Positions 11,763-24,029 of a DNA stretch of 32,500 bases are shown piece after piece (positions within the stretch are counted from its first letter, which is position 1; each line of letters starts with the position of its first letter). Source of the DNA: Symbiodinium natans (lineage: Eukaryota; Sar; Dinophyceae; Suessiales; Symbiodiniaceae); NCBI GenBank assembly GCA_905221605.1, contig CAJNDS010002247.1, forward strand, positions 516,634-549,133, in the 5' to 3' direction. The translations under genes and the position numbers were made by a program. Under the pieces are notes generated by a model that was not told where the DNA came from, searched no databases, and saw nothing but the letters and a program-made list of their open reading frames with translations.

Positions 11763-11897
11763 CTGGAAGCTATTTAGGGTTTAGGGTTTTGGGTTTGGGG
11801 TTTAGGATTTCCCGATCAGTTTCCCCCAAAGAGCAAAGCCTTAAAGCACTAAAGAGCGAACTCCGAAACCCTAAACCCTAAACCCTAAACCCTAAAC

Positions 11898-11954
11898 CCT
11901 GATTCTTTCACTGGGCCTCTTCTGCAGGCCGTCGACGCGGACCCCCGAGCCGTT
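11898..11954 (-). CDS. Candidate exon ending in a telomere-unit donor
   Basis: Acceptor ATCCCCCTGCAG|AAC, 19 codons NGSGVRVDGLQKRPSERIR, donor AGG|GTTTAGGG. The donor is the first unit of the adjoining array. Phase 0 to 0, compatible with the exon at 11762. Confidence 0.4.
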
Positions 11955-12394
11955 CTGCAGGGGGATGAGAGGATTTAGGGTTTAGGGCTTAGGGCTTAGG
12001 GTTTAGGGTTTAGGGTTTAGGGTTTAGAGTTTAGAGTTTAGGGTTTAGGGTTAGGGGCCTTCCGGGCTTCGGGTCCAGAACTGAATCTTCGGTTTGCAGG
12101 TCTTGGGGATTGAGGGCTTAGGGTTGAGAACTTAGCTTTCGGGGTTGGGGCTTGGTGCCTAGGGTCCGGAACTTACTTCTAGGTTTGAGGGTTTAGGGCT
12201 TAGGGTTCAAGGCTTGGGGGGTTAACATTGAATCCTTGGGTTTAGGGCTGAGGGCTTTCAACCCCAAGCACTAAAACCCTAAACCCCAAACCCTAAACCC
12301 GAAACCCTAAAAGTAGCTAGGGAACCTGAATTTGCTCTCGGGAATGTTACTGGGCTTAGGGTGCCTTAGGTTAGGGTCTAGGCTCCAGTTTCAC

Positions 12395-12449
12395 ATTTCC
12401 TCCTCAGGTGTGTCCACGTCCACGCCCGCCCGAGATAGTTGGAGGAAGC
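12395..12449 (-). CDS. Candidate exon, ankyrin loop
   Basis: Acceptor GACTTAG|GC, then FLQLSRAGVDVDTPEEE, donor AT|GTGAAACTG. LxxLSRAGVDVDTPEE matches the LLLxAGADVDxxxx end of an ANK repeat. Phase 1 to 2. Confidence 0.55.
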
Positions 12450-12600
12450 CTAAGTCTAAGGCTTTAGGATTCAGGGTTTAGGGTTTTGGATTTAACCCTA
12501 AAGCCTAAAGCCTAAACCCTAAACCCTAGACCCTAAACCCTAAACCCTAAACCCCAAAAGCCCCCAAAAGCTCCGAATCCTCCAGCCGTAAGCGAGGCAC

Positions 12601-12633
12601 CTGAAAGCCAGCATCGCCCTCGGAGCCAGCCAC
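12601..12633 (-). CDS. Short candidate exon, frame uncertain
   Basis: Acceptor CACGTGCAG|G and donor TTTCAG|GTGCC frame ten codons WLAPRAMLAF. An alternative phase-0 reading (VAGSEGDAGFQVPRL) runs past this donor. Splice signals are good, coding content modest. Confidence 0.3.
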
Positions 12634-12821
12634 CTGCACGTGAAGCCTGACTTGGCGTTTAGGGTTTGGGGTTTAGGGTTTAGGGTTTAGGGTTTGAGGT
12701 TTAGGGTTTGGGGTTTAGGGTTTGGGGTTTGGGGTTTAGGGTTTAGGGTTTGGGGTTTGGGGATTAGGGTTTGTGGTTTGGGGTTTAGGGTTTAGGGTTT
12801 AGGGTTGAGCGCTGACTGCAC

Positions 12822-12860
12822 CCCCCGGGGCTGTTCTCCGGCTTCAGAGGGGTCTATAGG
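12822..12860 (-). CDS. Short candidate exon
   Basis: Acceptor CTCGAAAG|CCT, then PIDPSEAGEQPRG, donor GGG|GTGCAGTC. Hydrophilic linker-like. Phase 0 to 0. The frame could continue through VQSALN. Confidence 0.3.
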
Positions 12861-13890
12861 CTTTCGAGGGCGCACAGGGTTTACAGAGTTTACAGGGCCT
12901 ATAAGGTTTTTCAGGGTTTATAGGCTTCATAGAGTTTATAGAGTTTATAGGGGTTTAAAGGGTTTACAGTTGCTTGAGCGCTTGTCGGCTGCATGGGGCT
13001 TCGGCTTTAGGGTTTACAGGGCTTAGGGCTTGGGTGTTTTGGGGCATAGGGTTTGGGATGCCGGGTTCGGATTTGGGGTTCTGGTTTGGAGGGGTGAGGG
13101 GGCTTAGGGCTTCCTCCCCACAGTGAAGCATGGTCTGTGGCTCATGGTTGTTTAGGGTTCGGTTGTAGGATTGGGGTTTTCACTCTGCCCCCCCCCCCCC
13201 CCGTGGTTCATGGTGGGCTTAGGTTTCAAGGCTTCAATAAGTTTAGGGCCCTAATCCCTAACCCCTAAACCCTGAACCCTGAACATTTTGGAGTTAACGG
13301 TCAGCGTTTGGGGGGTAAGGGAGGGGGGCTCATAGGTTCAGGGTTTGGGGTTTAGGGTTTAGGGTTTAGGGTTTAGGGTTTAGGGCTATTAGGGTTTAGG
13401 GTTTAGGGCTATTAGGGTTGAAGGGCTTATAAGGTTTAGCAGGTTTACAGGGTGTACAGGGCGTATGGGGCTTGTAGGCTTAGAGGTCTTCTTTAGGGGT
13501 CTAGGGTTTGACGGCATTGAGAGGCTCCTGGTCCCGCGGGTGTTTCTAGACGTTTTGGGATTTAAAGGGTTTTAGGGTTTAGGCTATTAGGGTTTTGGGT
13601 TTAGAGTTTAAGGCTTAGGGTTTAGGGTTTAGGGTTTGAGGTTTAAGGTTTACCTGGAGTTGCCTACGGTTTCAGGGCTTGGGGTTGAAAGGGTCCAATG
13701 CTTGGGTGCTCCAACCCTCAGCCCCAGATCCTAAACCGTAAGGGGCCATCCTTCGGTCTTCTTAGGGTTTAGGCTTTAGGGTTTAGGGTTTAGGGTTTAG
13801 GGCTTAGGGCTTAGGGTTTAGGGCTTAGGGCTTCGGGCTTCGGGCTTAGGGTTTAGGGCTGAGGATCCACCCGAAACCTTAAACCCCCAC

Positions 13891-13946
13891 CGGGCTCGCA
13901 GCGGCGTCATGTGCTCGCCGTCCTTTGCGTTCACATCCGCCCTCGC
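13891..13946 (-). CDS. Candidate exon, ankyrin loop and next helix
   Basis: Acceptor GGCGATTTCAG|GCG, 18 codons ARADVNAKDGEHMTPLRA, donor CG|GTGGGGG. ADVNAKDGxxxTPL is the textbook junction between two ANK repeats. GT-AG boundaries are clean. Phase 0 to 2. Confidence 0.65.
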
Positions 13947-14229
13947 CTGAAATCGCCGAAATCGCGGCTCAGGGCTGGTAACCCGCAGCCCTAGACCGGC
14001 CTTGGGGGGTTTGAGAGGATTTGGGGGTTAGGGTTTAGGGTTTAGGGTTTCGGGTTTCGGGTTTAGGGTTTAGGGTTTAGGGTTTGGGGTTTGGGGTTTA
14101 GGGCTTAGGGTTTAGGGTTTAGGGTCTAGGGTCTAGGGTCTAGGGTTTATTGTCTAGGGTTTAGGGTTTAGGGTTTAGAGTTTAAGGTTTAGGGTTTAGG
14201 GCTTGGCGTTTAGGGTTTAGGGTCGTGAC

Positions 14230-14330
14230 CCCATGAAAAATTTGAAGCTTTCCATGAGTTGACAGGGTTATGTGGGGGTTCGGGCCCGAAGAACTTTAAA
14301 CTTTGTCCCAAGCCAATGAATCCAGAAAGC
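14230..14330 (-). CDS. Candidate exon, aromatic-rich
   Basis: Acceptor TTTTGAG|G, 33 codons including SGFIGLGQSLKFFGPEPPHN, donor TGGG|GTCACG. A second frame is also open over part of it. Phase 2 to 1. Function unknown. Confidence 0.3.
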
Positions 14331-14691
14331 CTCAAAACTCAGAACCCTACGAGGTCTCTGGCTTAGGGTTTAGGGCGTTGGGGTTTCGGGTTTAGGGTTT
14401 AGGGTGTAGGGTTTAGGGTTCAGGGTTTAGGGTTTAGGGCTTTGGGGCTGAAAAGCAGGGCTTGCAGCCTGCTCGGGTGAGCGCTTCTGCAAGGCCAGGT
14501 GGGGAATTGCCAAAGAATGAACCCCGAACCCTAAACCCTAAACCCTAAACCCTTAACCCTGAACCCTAAACCCTAAACCCTGAACCCTGAACCCTTCGTT
14601 ATAGGAATAGCGCAACCCAAGTATGCGTCGCCCCCAGAAACCTGGCATGCTGAGTGCACACGCCGGGCAAATCTTAAACCCCTACTTACAC

Positions 14692-14751
14692 CGAAGACCC
14701 CTGTAGAGCTCGGCCTCCAGCAGCATCTTCACGATGACGGCGTTGCTGAGC
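14692..14751 (-). CDS. Candidate exon, ankyrin-like helix
   Basis: Acceptor CCGTTTAG|G, then LSNAVIVKMLLEAELYRGL, donor CG|GTGTAAGT, one of the best donors in the window. NAVIVKMLLEAE resembles the ANK second helix (VVKxLLEAGA). Phase 2 to 2. Confidence 0.5.
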
Positions 14752-16784
14752 CTAAACGGTAAGTTTAGGGTTTAGGGTTTCGGGTTTAGGGTTTAGGGCG
14801 TTTAGGGTTGAGGGTTGGGAATGTAACGTTTACGGTTGAGGGCTGGGGTTTCGGGTTTAGGGTGCTGCAGAAGCGGGGTGGGGCCGGTGATGGTCGGGGT
14901 GGGACTTGCCAACCCAAACCTATTCCGTTTCAGTTTCCAGAGTAGGGTTCTATGGTCAAACATGTGGTTTCCATTCGATGGCAACTAACTGTTGTTCCAG
15001 AACACTAACAAGAACCAAGCTTTACAAGCAGGATTAAGCCTCCTAATCAGGACACATGCTACCCACGAAAAAACAACCAATTATGGTTACCTAGTTGAAG
15101 TCCCTGTACAAACGCTACAACAGTGTGTTTACACACACGCACACACACACACACACAGAAAAGCACACGCACACGGAGAGAAACACACGCACGCAGCGAA
15201 AAACACGCGCACGCATGTGCAGAGAGAGAGAGGGAAACACACACACACACACAAACAAACAAACAAACAAACAAACAAACACACACACACACACACACAC
15301 ACATATATGCACACGCACACGCGCACGCGCACGCGCACGCACACGCACACGCACACGCGCCCGCGCCCGCGCCCGCGCACGCGCACGCGCACGCGCACGC
15401 GCACCCGCACCCGCACACGCACCACGCACACTCCACGCACACACACACAAGCACACTCACACGCACACGCACCAACGCACACGCACACAAAACCAACACG
15501 CACACAGCAAACACACTCACACACACACACACACACATACACACACACACACACACACCACACACACACACACCCCCACACACACACACACACACACCAA
15601 CACCCACGCACAACGCACGCAACGACTACACGCGACCGCACTCACGCACTCACGCACTCACTCACGCACGCACGCACCGCACGCAACGCACGCCGCACGC
15701 ACGCACGCACGCACGCACAGGCACGCACGCACGCACGCCACCACCACACGCCAGCACGCACGCACGCACGCCGCAACGCACGCAACGCACGCACGCGACT
15801 CACGCACTCAACGCAACGCACCACGCAACGCCGCAACGCACGCATCTCACTCACGACACGCACACGCACCACGCACGCGTCACACCCACGACAACGCTAC
15901 ACACGGACTGACACAACACCCCAACACACCAACACAAGGTACCCACACACACACACACACCCACACCTACACCACACCACACACACCACCACACCCCACC
16001 CACAACCCACACCACACACACCCACACACACACACACACCATATGCACACACACCACACACACAATAGTCACACGCACACACTATGCACAGCGCACACAT
16101 CACATATGCACACGAGGCACACTCCCGCACCGCACACGCCGACGCACACGCACACGCACACGCACACGCACAACGACACGCACAGCACACGCACACCGCA
16201 CAGATCGCACACTCACACGCACACGCACACTCACACCCCACACACACCCCACACACACACCCACACACACCACAACACACACACACCCCCCTCGCGCTCT
16301 CCTCACGCGCACTCGCCGCGCCTGCGCAATGCTTCCACACGCACACCGCCACCGCACCTCGCACAACCGCACAGCCGCACCCAGGCACACGGCACAGCAC
16401 GTCACACGGCCCACGGCACACGCACACCACACGCACACGCACACGTACCCGCACCCGCACGCGCACGCCCAACGCGCACGGCGCACGCGCACGCGCACTC
16501 ATGCACGTCGCAACGCGCACGCCGCGCACACGCACTCACTGAACACACGCACACGCGCACACACACGCACACACACACACACACAAAGAAACACACAGAA
16601 ACACACAGAAACACACACACACACACACACACACACACCCACACGCACACCCACACCCACACACACACACACACACACACACAAAGAAACACACACAAAC
16701 ACACACAGAAACACACACACACACACAGACACACACAGAGACAGATACAGAGACAGATACACGCACACAGAAACACACACGCAC

Positions 16785-16817
<33 letters not shown>

Positions 16818-17151
16818 AAGACAAAAAAAAAAAAAAAAAAAAAAAAACGCGCGCAAGCGCGCGAGCGCGCGAGCCCGCGTGCACGTGGCAAGCGCAGAAT
16901 GTTCGCGCTTCCGCAGTCTCTACTTTGATAAAGGGCTTGGAACCGAAAGGTCAAGAACACGGATAAGTTCACGCCGGCACCTAGGCTTTGCACGCATGAC
17001 GTCGCTTCAAGGTGTGGGGTTCGGGTAGAAGCTCATCTGTTCTCCTGCAGGCACGGTGCAGAAACAACCCGCACAGCACAGTCATGTTGCCCGGAGTAGT
17101 AGGCCCTTATTCCTTTTTTTGGGGACTAGGCTCCAATAAAAACAAAAATAC

Positions 17152-17319
17152 CCTTTCCATAACCCGCATCGATTTGCTAGAAACATGGGCGTAATCATGG
17201 TTCGGGCACGGATGCTCTGGCCACTCACATGCACTGGTAGCAGAGACACTGGCAAGAGCCACGCTTTCGGCACATGGCCCAAAGGAAGTGCTGCAAAATG
17301 CCGATGCAGACGGGCTATC
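17152..17319 (-). CDS. Candidate exon, Ser/Cys-rich
   Basis: Acceptor CTTTCCTGTCAG|GAT, 56 codons (DSPSASAFCSTSFGPC at the start, SSKSMRVMER at the end), donor AGG|GTATTTTTG. A stronger internal donor (CAT|GTGAGTGG near 17229) and a second open frame make the exact model unsure. No domain recognised. Confidence 0.3.
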
Positions 17320-17545
17320 CTGACAGGAAAGCCCCGATCAGCGAAAACCATGGCAGGCGTGACGCCTTCGACATGGCAACCACAAACAGCCCCTAAGCCC
17401 TAAGCCCTAAACCCTAAACCCTAAACCCTAAACCCTAAGCCCTATTATTCTTCACATCCCTCCTCAGGCGCGAAGCAGCCCTTGGGAGTCCCCACTCACA
17501 AGAGCCCAGCTTCAGAAGTGCAAGTTCTCCTCGAAGTTGCATCAC

Positions 17546-17602
17546 CCAGCTCGGGAGATGCTTGTGGGCTCCCCGAAGGCCCCCAACTCAGCCGCAAGAG
17601 CC
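17546..17602 (-). CDS. Candidate exon with strong acceptor
   Basis: A long pyrimidine tract (TTTTTGTTCTTTTTCCAAG) precedes the exon. The frame reads ALAAELGAFGEPTSISRA and ends at GG|GTGATG. Phase 2 to 2. ALAAELGAFGEP could be a diverged helical repeat; not assigned. Confidence 0.4.
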
Positions 17603-17874
17603 CTTGGAAAAAGAACAAAAAGAGCCTCAAAAGAGTTTCTGAAAGAACTTCAACCATTCCCAAGACCCCCCCCCCGGCGACAAGACAAGCGCATCATAAT
17701 AGTGAAAAAATCATCATGATAATGATGATGATAAGAAATAATAATAGTAATAGAGTAGAGTAATAATAATATAATAATAATCATATAATAATAACAATCA
17801 TGATAATGATGGTAATAGTCATAATAATCGTAATAAACTCCGCACCCCTGGCCCAAGCCAGGCGCTTCTTGGGC

Positions 17875-17925
17875 CCCGTACTCCGCTGCGTAGTGCAGCG
17901 CCGTGCGATGCTCGTTGGGCTCGTC
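17875..17925 (-). CDS. Candidate exon, ankyrin repeat
   Basis: Acceptor CTCCGCGAG|GAC, then DEPNEHRTALHYAAEYG, GC donor (GGG|GCCCAAG). RTALHYAAEYG is an unmistakable ANK first helix. It is bounded on one side by a TTTAGGG array (17936 on) and on the other by an AT-rich trinucleotide tract (17693-17836). Phase 0 to 0. It could also be a truncated gene remnant. Confidence 0.6.
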
Positions 17926-19218
17926 CTCGCGGAGGAGGGTTTAGGGTTTAGGGTTTAGGGTTTAGGGTTTAGGGTTTAGGGTTTAGGGTTTAGGGTTTAG
18001 GGTTTAGGGTTTAGGGCTTAGGGCTTCGGGCTTAGGGCTTAGGGCTTAGCGCTGAGGGCTTAGGGCTTCGGGCTTAGGGCTTGGGGCTTGGGGCTTAGGG
18101 CTTAGGGTTAAGATGTTCCACCTTATACTAGCAGTCCTTAATAGGGACTAACCCTACTATAATCCCCTATCCAGGACTGTTACGTAAGGGGGAACCATCC
18201 CAAGTTTGGGTGCTTAAGGTCTTAAAATTCGGGGTTCTTGCCGTTCAGGGTTCAGGGTTTTCATGTTTAGGGTTCAGGGTTTAGGGTTTAGGGTTTAGGG
18301 TTTAGGGCTTAGGGTTTAGGGTTTAGGGTTTAGGGTTTAGGGCTTAGGCTTCAGGGTGCCGGTTGCTGGTATAGGTTGGGATGTTCCCCCTTATACCTAA
18401 CAGTCCTTCATGGGGATTACAATAGGGGGTACTAGAATCCCGATTACGGACTGTCCCTCAAAGGGGTATCATCCCAAAAGTGCAGGGTTTTCGGTGCAGG
18501 GGTCTTGGTCTTGTAGCTGCAAAAAGCTGGTTTTCGGGCGTCTTGGGGTTTAGGGGTCTGGTGGCATCCTACTCGGGTTCATTCCACGCCAGAAATAATG
18601 ACCCCTGACCTTTCAAGTATATCAAGTATACACTAAAGGTTAAGCGCTAAACCCTAACCCGTATTCATTGCTGAGAACGAACCTCCAAGTAGGGTTAAGG
18701 GTTCGTCTTCTTAGGGACTCTCTTGCGACACTCCCTTGGACCGCTAAGGTTGTACCCTTGGGTTTGGGGACGCTGTTTAAAGATCCTCTAAGGGAATATA
18801 AGCACCATTTTTCAAAACTCCTCTAAGGGAATAGAAGGGCCATATATTCGGAGCATATCAATTTAGGGGTACAACCTTAAGGGTACGAGCCTTAACCAAT
18901 TGAACAAAGAGCCATGAGGAGCTCCTCAGCCCTGAACCCTAGAAGCAATGTAAACCCCTAGCAGCCCTATAAGCCCTAGCTTAGCCCTGTAAACCCTAGA
19001 AGCCCCATAAGCCCTACCAACCCAAAAAAAAAAGATCGACCTTGTCAACCTCGGAAAAGCCCTCTTACATCCATCCCGCGAGACCCCAATGCTGGAATTC
19101 TGCTTCGCCCTAAACCCGAGAGCCCTAAACCCTTGCCCTAAAAACCCTCAACCCTCAACCCTAAACCCTAAGCCCTAAACCCTAAACCCTAAACCCTAAA
19201 CCCTAAACCTTATACTAC

Positions 19219-19262
19219 AACAAGGCCTTTGACTGGGACACCGCGAAACCTACACCTTCAAT
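19219..19262 (-). CDS. Short candidate exon
   Basis: Acceptor CTCAAGCAG|ATT, then IEGVGFAVSQSKAL, donor TT|GTAGTATAAG. Phase 0 to 2. Open and protein-like, without a recognised domain. Confidence 0.35.
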
Positions 19263-19502
19263 CTGCTTGAGGGTTGAGGGCTGTGGAGTTTCGAGGACGT
19301 GCGACTCCCAAACCCTGAACCCTGCACCCTAAACCCTAAACCCTGAACCTGAACAGTTGAGGCTCCCTAAACTACAGGGCATCCTTTTGCACCTGGCAAA
19401 AGCTTAGAGTTTAGGGTTTAGGGCTTGGGGTTTAGGCTTTAGGGTTTTGGGTTTCGGGTTTCGGGTTTGGGGTTTAGGGTTTGGGTTTAGGGTTTAGGGG
19501 TG

Positions 19503-19588
19503 CTCCTCGCGGCTTTTGCTGCTGTAGCGCGGGTCGCGGTCCGTGTCCGCGTCCTGGATGTTGACGTCGGCCTCTCGCTCAAGGACTA
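19503..19588 (-). CDS. Candidate exon, ankyrin loop
   Basis: After CCTCCCAG|TA the frame reads VLEREADVNIQDADTD. VLxxxADVNIQD is a typical end of an ANK repeat. The end is not resolved: the frame continues to TAA inside the array, and no clear GT donor is seen (GC and GA options exist). Confidence 0.45.
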
Positions 19589-19756
19589 CTGGGAGGTTCG
19601 CACGTAGGTGTGGCTTTGCAAGAACCCATTGATTCAGAGTCGTTCACCCTAAACCCTAAACCCTAAACCCTAAACCCTAAACCCTAAACCCTAAACCCTA
19701 AACCCTAAACCCTAAACCCCCCGGAGGCTGTAGCCCTAAAGGTCCCCTTCCTCTAC

Positions 19757-19839
19757 TCCGAACATGGCCCTCAGGTTGCCTGAGAGGATCTTCAAAAAAG
19801 GGTCGTAGGGGTCCGAGGTAGAGTCCCGTGAAAGAAGCC
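19757..19839 (-). CDS. Candidate exon
   Basis: Acceptor TCGGGTAG|GG lies within the telomere-like array. The frame reads LLSRDSTSDPYDPFLKILSG and ends LRAMFG before donor GGA|GTAGAGG. In-frame reading continues as VEEGDL to a TAG, so this may instead be a C-terminus. The residue mix looks like a real protein. Phase 1 to 0. Confidence 0.45.
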
Positions 19840-21211
19840 CTACCCGAAACCCTAAACCCTAAACCCTAAACCCTAAACCCTAAACCCTCTAACTACAACT
19901 ACAACTAATTATATCTTTCGCGGGCGTGCAGACCTCCCCAAGAACCTTCAAGTAAAAGGCTTAACCCTTAACCCTTAACCCTAAGGCATGCGGAACAAGT
20001 GCGGAAGGCTTTGGGATGCGCCGGGCTTCGGGAGCATCGAGATTCTGTGCGGATCAGGTTTAGGGTTTAGGGCTTAACCTTGGGATGTTCCCCCGTATAC
20101 CAAAAGTCCTTAAAGGGATTATCGTACCCCTATTATAATCCCTATTAAGGACTGTTAGTATAAGGGGGAACATCCCAAGTTTAACCCTAAACCCAAGACC
20201 CTACCTTTGACGGTGCTGCGGAACCTAAAGTTGGGTCCTAGGCTGGGGGGTCACACGGCCTCCGGTACTGCACAGAAGACTCTAAAGCAGGCTAGATTTC
20301 ACAAAGGTTTAGGGTTTAACCCTAAACCCTAAACCCTATACCCTACCTTTGAAGGTGTTTGGGGAAGTCCCTACCACCGCTCCAAAGCAACTAGGCCCCC
20401 ACGCCTTTGCTGCGATGAGGCACTGCAGCGACCTCTGTCAAGGCACCATGGGGGGAAGAGGGTTTGGGTTTTCGGGTTTAGGGTTTAGGGACCCTGAACC
20501 CTAAACCCTAAAACCTAAACCCTAAACCCTAAACTCTCTCGACCCTGACGCCCCACAAGCCTCAACCAGCTGGAAGCCTCGCACCACAAGCCCCAAAGCT
20601 TCAACAAACCCTCCGGTCCAGGCCCTAAACCCTAGCCCTAAACCCCTAAACCCTAAACCCCGAACCCTAAACCCATCTTCTCCGAGACCCAAGAAAAGCC
20701 TAAACCGTACACCCTAAACCCTACACCCCAAAGTGACCTAGGCACAAGAAGGGTACCCTTCTTGGTTTAAAAAAACCTAAACTTTAAAACAGGAAATGAG
20801 GGCCTACTCACCTACTCTCTGGTCTCTCGACTCCACCTCCCCCCGCCCCCTTCCCAGCTCCAGAGCCCTGCGAAGGGCTTTAGGGTTGAGGGTTCAGGGT
20901 TTAGGGTTTAGGGTTGAGGGTTTAGGGTTTAGGGTTTAGGGCTTAAAGTTTAGGAATTTTAAAGTTTAGGGTTTAGGCTTGAGTTTTTTGGGGTCTTTCA
21001 GGCCTTCGGGGCTTTTGGGGTTTCAGGCTTTTGGGGGCTTTTGGGGGCTTTTGGGGGCTTTTGGCGGCTTTTGGGGGCTTTTGGGGGCTTTTGGGGGCTT
21101 TTGGGGGCTTTTGGGGGCTTTTGGGGGCTTTTGGGGTTCTCGGGTGTAGGAGTTTTAGGCCTCACCCTTCCGAGTACACGGTGGCAACCCGTGGTTCGGT
21201 CTTCGGGGGGC

Positions 21212-21256
21212 CTGTGATGGCCGGCGCAGGCAGCTTCGTGGGCTGCCGTGCGGTTC
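21212..21256 (-). CDS. Candidate exon, ankyrin first helix
   Basis: Acceptor TTCTGTGCTGAG|G, then NRTAAHEAACAGHH, GC donor (CACAG|GCCCCC). RTAAHEAACAGH matches the ANK first helix (TALHEAAxxGH). Phase 2 to 2. A PK-rich frame running through here into the adjacent G5CT4 repeat is an artefact of that repeat. Confidence 0.55.
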
Positions 21257-21674
21257 CTCAGCACAGAAGACCCTTATCCCTAAACCCTAAACCCTAAACC
21301 CTAAACCCTAAACCCTAAACCCGGAAGACACCAATGCCTCTAGGAGGTCAAGGGCGCGCACAAAGCCTGGACACTGGATGCTTGTAATGTGGTATTCGTT
21401 TGGGTTTTGTGCTTTAGGGTTCCTGAACGGCTTGGGAAAAGCCCGGAAGAAAATGCTCTGCATCCCATGGTCCTCTGAACCCCCGAAACCCTAACCCTAT
21501 CTGGTGCACCTCTTGGTTTACAGGGGCTTATAAAAGGAACCCCAAACCTAAAAAACGGGAATAGGGGTATAGGGTTTAGGGTTTAGGGTTTAGGTTTAGG
21601 GTTTAGGGTTTAGGGTAAGTTTAGGGTTTAGGGTTTACTCTGGGTCCTGAAGCCAGAGAATTGGGACTACATGC

Positions 21675-21723
21675 CAAGGTCTCTGGGTCGCCCGGCGCGT
21701 TGCTGGTGGCATTCACATCTGCC
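21675..21723 (-). CDS. Candidate exon, ankyrin loop
   Basis: Acceptor CATCCTGGGCAG|G, then ADVNATSNAPGDPETL, GC donor (TTG|GCATG). ADVNA followed about ten residues later by (T)L is the ANK loop with the entry to the next repeat. Phase 2 to 0. Confidence 0.5.
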
Positions 21724-22121
21724 CTGCCCAGGATGAACCCTTAACCCTAAGTCCTGAACCCTAAACCCCCGGGTTTAGGGTTTAGGGTTTAGAGTTTAGG
21801 ATTTAAGGGTTCAGGGTTCAGGGTTCAGGGTTCAGGGTTCAGGGTTCAGGGTTCAGGGTTCAGGGTTTAGGGTTTAGGGTTTAGGGTTTAGGGTCCCTAA
21901 ACCCTAAACCCTAAAACCCGAAACCCCGCTTGGAGGCTGGTCAAACGAGTACATGGCATGCGATTCAACGGGTTCCTGGTGAGCCAAGGGAGTTTCGGTC
22001 GAGGGTTGGAAAGATTTTGGTGCTGGGGTGTAGGGCACAGTGCTTAGAATTCAAGGGCTTAGGGGCGTGTACCCTCAACCCTAAACCCTAAACCTTAAGC
22101 CCTAAAGCTAGGCCCTGGGAC

Positions 22122-22181
22122 CTGGCAGCAACCAGCATCTTGACGCCATCGAGCCAATCGGCCGCCAGAATCAACGCAGAC
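22122..22181 (-). CDS. Candidate exon, ankyrin repeat
   Basis: Acceptor GGTCCCAG|G and donor GCCAG|GTCCCAG frame 19 codons reading SALILAADWLDGVKMLVAA. This is close to a full ANK core (xALxLAAxxGxxxxVKxLL). Both boundaries are CCAG|GTC. Phase 2 to 2. Confidence 0.55.
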
Positions 22182-23555
22182 CTGGGACCATGATCAGGTT
22201 CGATGTTTAGCGTTCCTAAGCTCTAAACCTCAAAAGCCTGACGTCCTGAAACCCTAAAACTCCTGAAAACCCTAAACACCCTAAAATCCCGAAAAAAAAA
22301 AACCTAAAAACCCTAAAAGCTCTAATTTTTTAAACCCTAAAACCCTACAAGCCCAAAGCTCTAAATCCTAAAACCCTAAAGCCCTAAAACCCCAAAACTC
22401 TAGAGACCCTACAACCCCAAAACCCTAAAACCTCAAAACCCCAAAACTCTAAAACCCTAAAACCCTAAAAGCCCTGGAACCCTAAAACCTCAAAAACCTA
22501 TATAACAACCTACAACCCGCCCTAAAGAACCTAAAACTCTACAACCCTGAAGCCCTAAACCCCACCACAATCCTAAAACCCTAAATCCCTAAAGCCCTAA
22601 AACCCTAAAACCCTGAACCCCAAACCTTAGGGTTCCGTGACAGGACCTGGTAGAAGCAAACTCCAAAAACCCTCTTGGCCCCGAAACCGTAATGTCCCAA
22701 AGAGGGTTTTTTTTGAGGTTTAGGGTTTAGGGTTTAGGGTTTAAGGTTTTTGGGTTTAGGGTTTAGGGTTTGGGGTTTAGGGTTTAGGGCTAGGGTTTAG
22801 GGTTTAGAGGCTCTAGGGTTCAAGGCTTAGGGGCCGCAGGGTTTCGGGCAACCCCGACTTAGTCCCCCTGCACCCCACAAACCCTCATCATCACCCCCCT
22901 TCAGGGTTTAGGGTTTAGGGTTTAGGGTTTAGGGTTTAGGGTTTAGGGTTTAGGTTTTAGGGTTTAGGGTTTAGGGTTTAGGGTTTAGGGTTGAAGGGCT
23001 CGATAAGGGTAGTCCTCAAAATTGGGGTCCTTTTTAAGGTCTTGTTGAGAAGGGTGCTGTACCAATTCGGGGACCTGAAAAGGGCCCCTAATTTAGAGAA
23101 CTACCCATAAGTATGGGCGCAGGACTCACCGCTGGAATTCTGCGTGTCCTGCGTCGGTAGAGGCCCAGGGCACGTTTGTAGCACCCTTAGAATTAAGCTA
23201 AGGTTAATATTCATGCTATCAGATCTCCTTGGAGCGTAGATACACAGAACAACCTTTAAGAAAAGATGAACTCCCAAAAGGGGACTGTAGAGAGAAGGTG
23301 GTTCGTGATTCGTGTTTGGGGCCGCAGGATTCGCAGAGTTGCAAGTGTATCGCAGCAAAGGGGGGCAAGGTTTTGATCTGGCGAAGGCGAAGGCTTTAGG
23401 GATCAAGTAGGCTTTAGGGTTTAGGGTTTAGGGTTTAGGGTGTAGGGTTTAGGGTTTATGGTTCAGGGTTTAGGGTTTAGTTTGGCCAGTCTAGTCAGAA
23501 TCCAGGTGCCAAAGACAAGCTTCCTGTGTGGTCCTGCAGTGAGTTTCTACTCAAC

Positions 23556-23606
23556 AAAGCCGCGGTATCGCAAGGGAGTCGCGTTTTCGGAGCTGCCGGC
23601 GTAGAA
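23556..23606 (-). CDS. Candidate exon, ankyrin-like
   Basis: Acceptor GGGTCGCAG|TTC, 17 codons FYAGSSENATPLRYRGF, donor TTT|GTTGAGTAG. ENATPLRYR could be the DxxGxTPLHxA entry of an ANK repeat with the His replaced. Phase 0 to 0. A second open stretch (TTQEACLWHLDSD) follows after a CTGCAG at 23543. Confidence 0.4.
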
Positions 23607-23962
23607 CTGCGACCCTTCACGCCCGAAGCCGGTGTCGACAAACCTTAAACAGTAAACTTAGATCTCAAAACCCCCTAAACCCGAAAGCAAGCGAAGAGGC
23701 AAAGCCCCAAAAGACACGCAAAGGCCACCAAAGGCGAAATGAACGCCATGACAGGGACTGAGCTTTGGGTTGCTAGGATGTCTAGGGCTTAGGGTAAGAT
23801 GCTCCAAAACCCTAAAACACTCAAAACCTGAAACCCTAAACCCTAAACCCTGAACCCTGAACCCTAAACCCTAAACCCTAAACCCCAAACCCCAAACCCC
23901 TAACCCTAAACCCAAAAACCCTCAAACCGTCAACACTGAAGGAAGAGGCTTTCGGTTTTGAC

Positions 23963-24029
23963 GGGCTGTCCAGGGTCAGGTCCACGGCTCCACGGGCGAT
24001 CTGCCTCGGCCGCATGTTGCTGCTTTGAG
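23963..24029 (-). CDS. Candidate exon
   Basis: Acceptor CTTCCGCAG|C, then SKQQHAAEADRPWSRGPDPG, donor CCC|GTCAAAACC. Hydrophilic, no recognised fold. Phase 2 to 0, compatible with the exon at 23606. Confidence 0.35.
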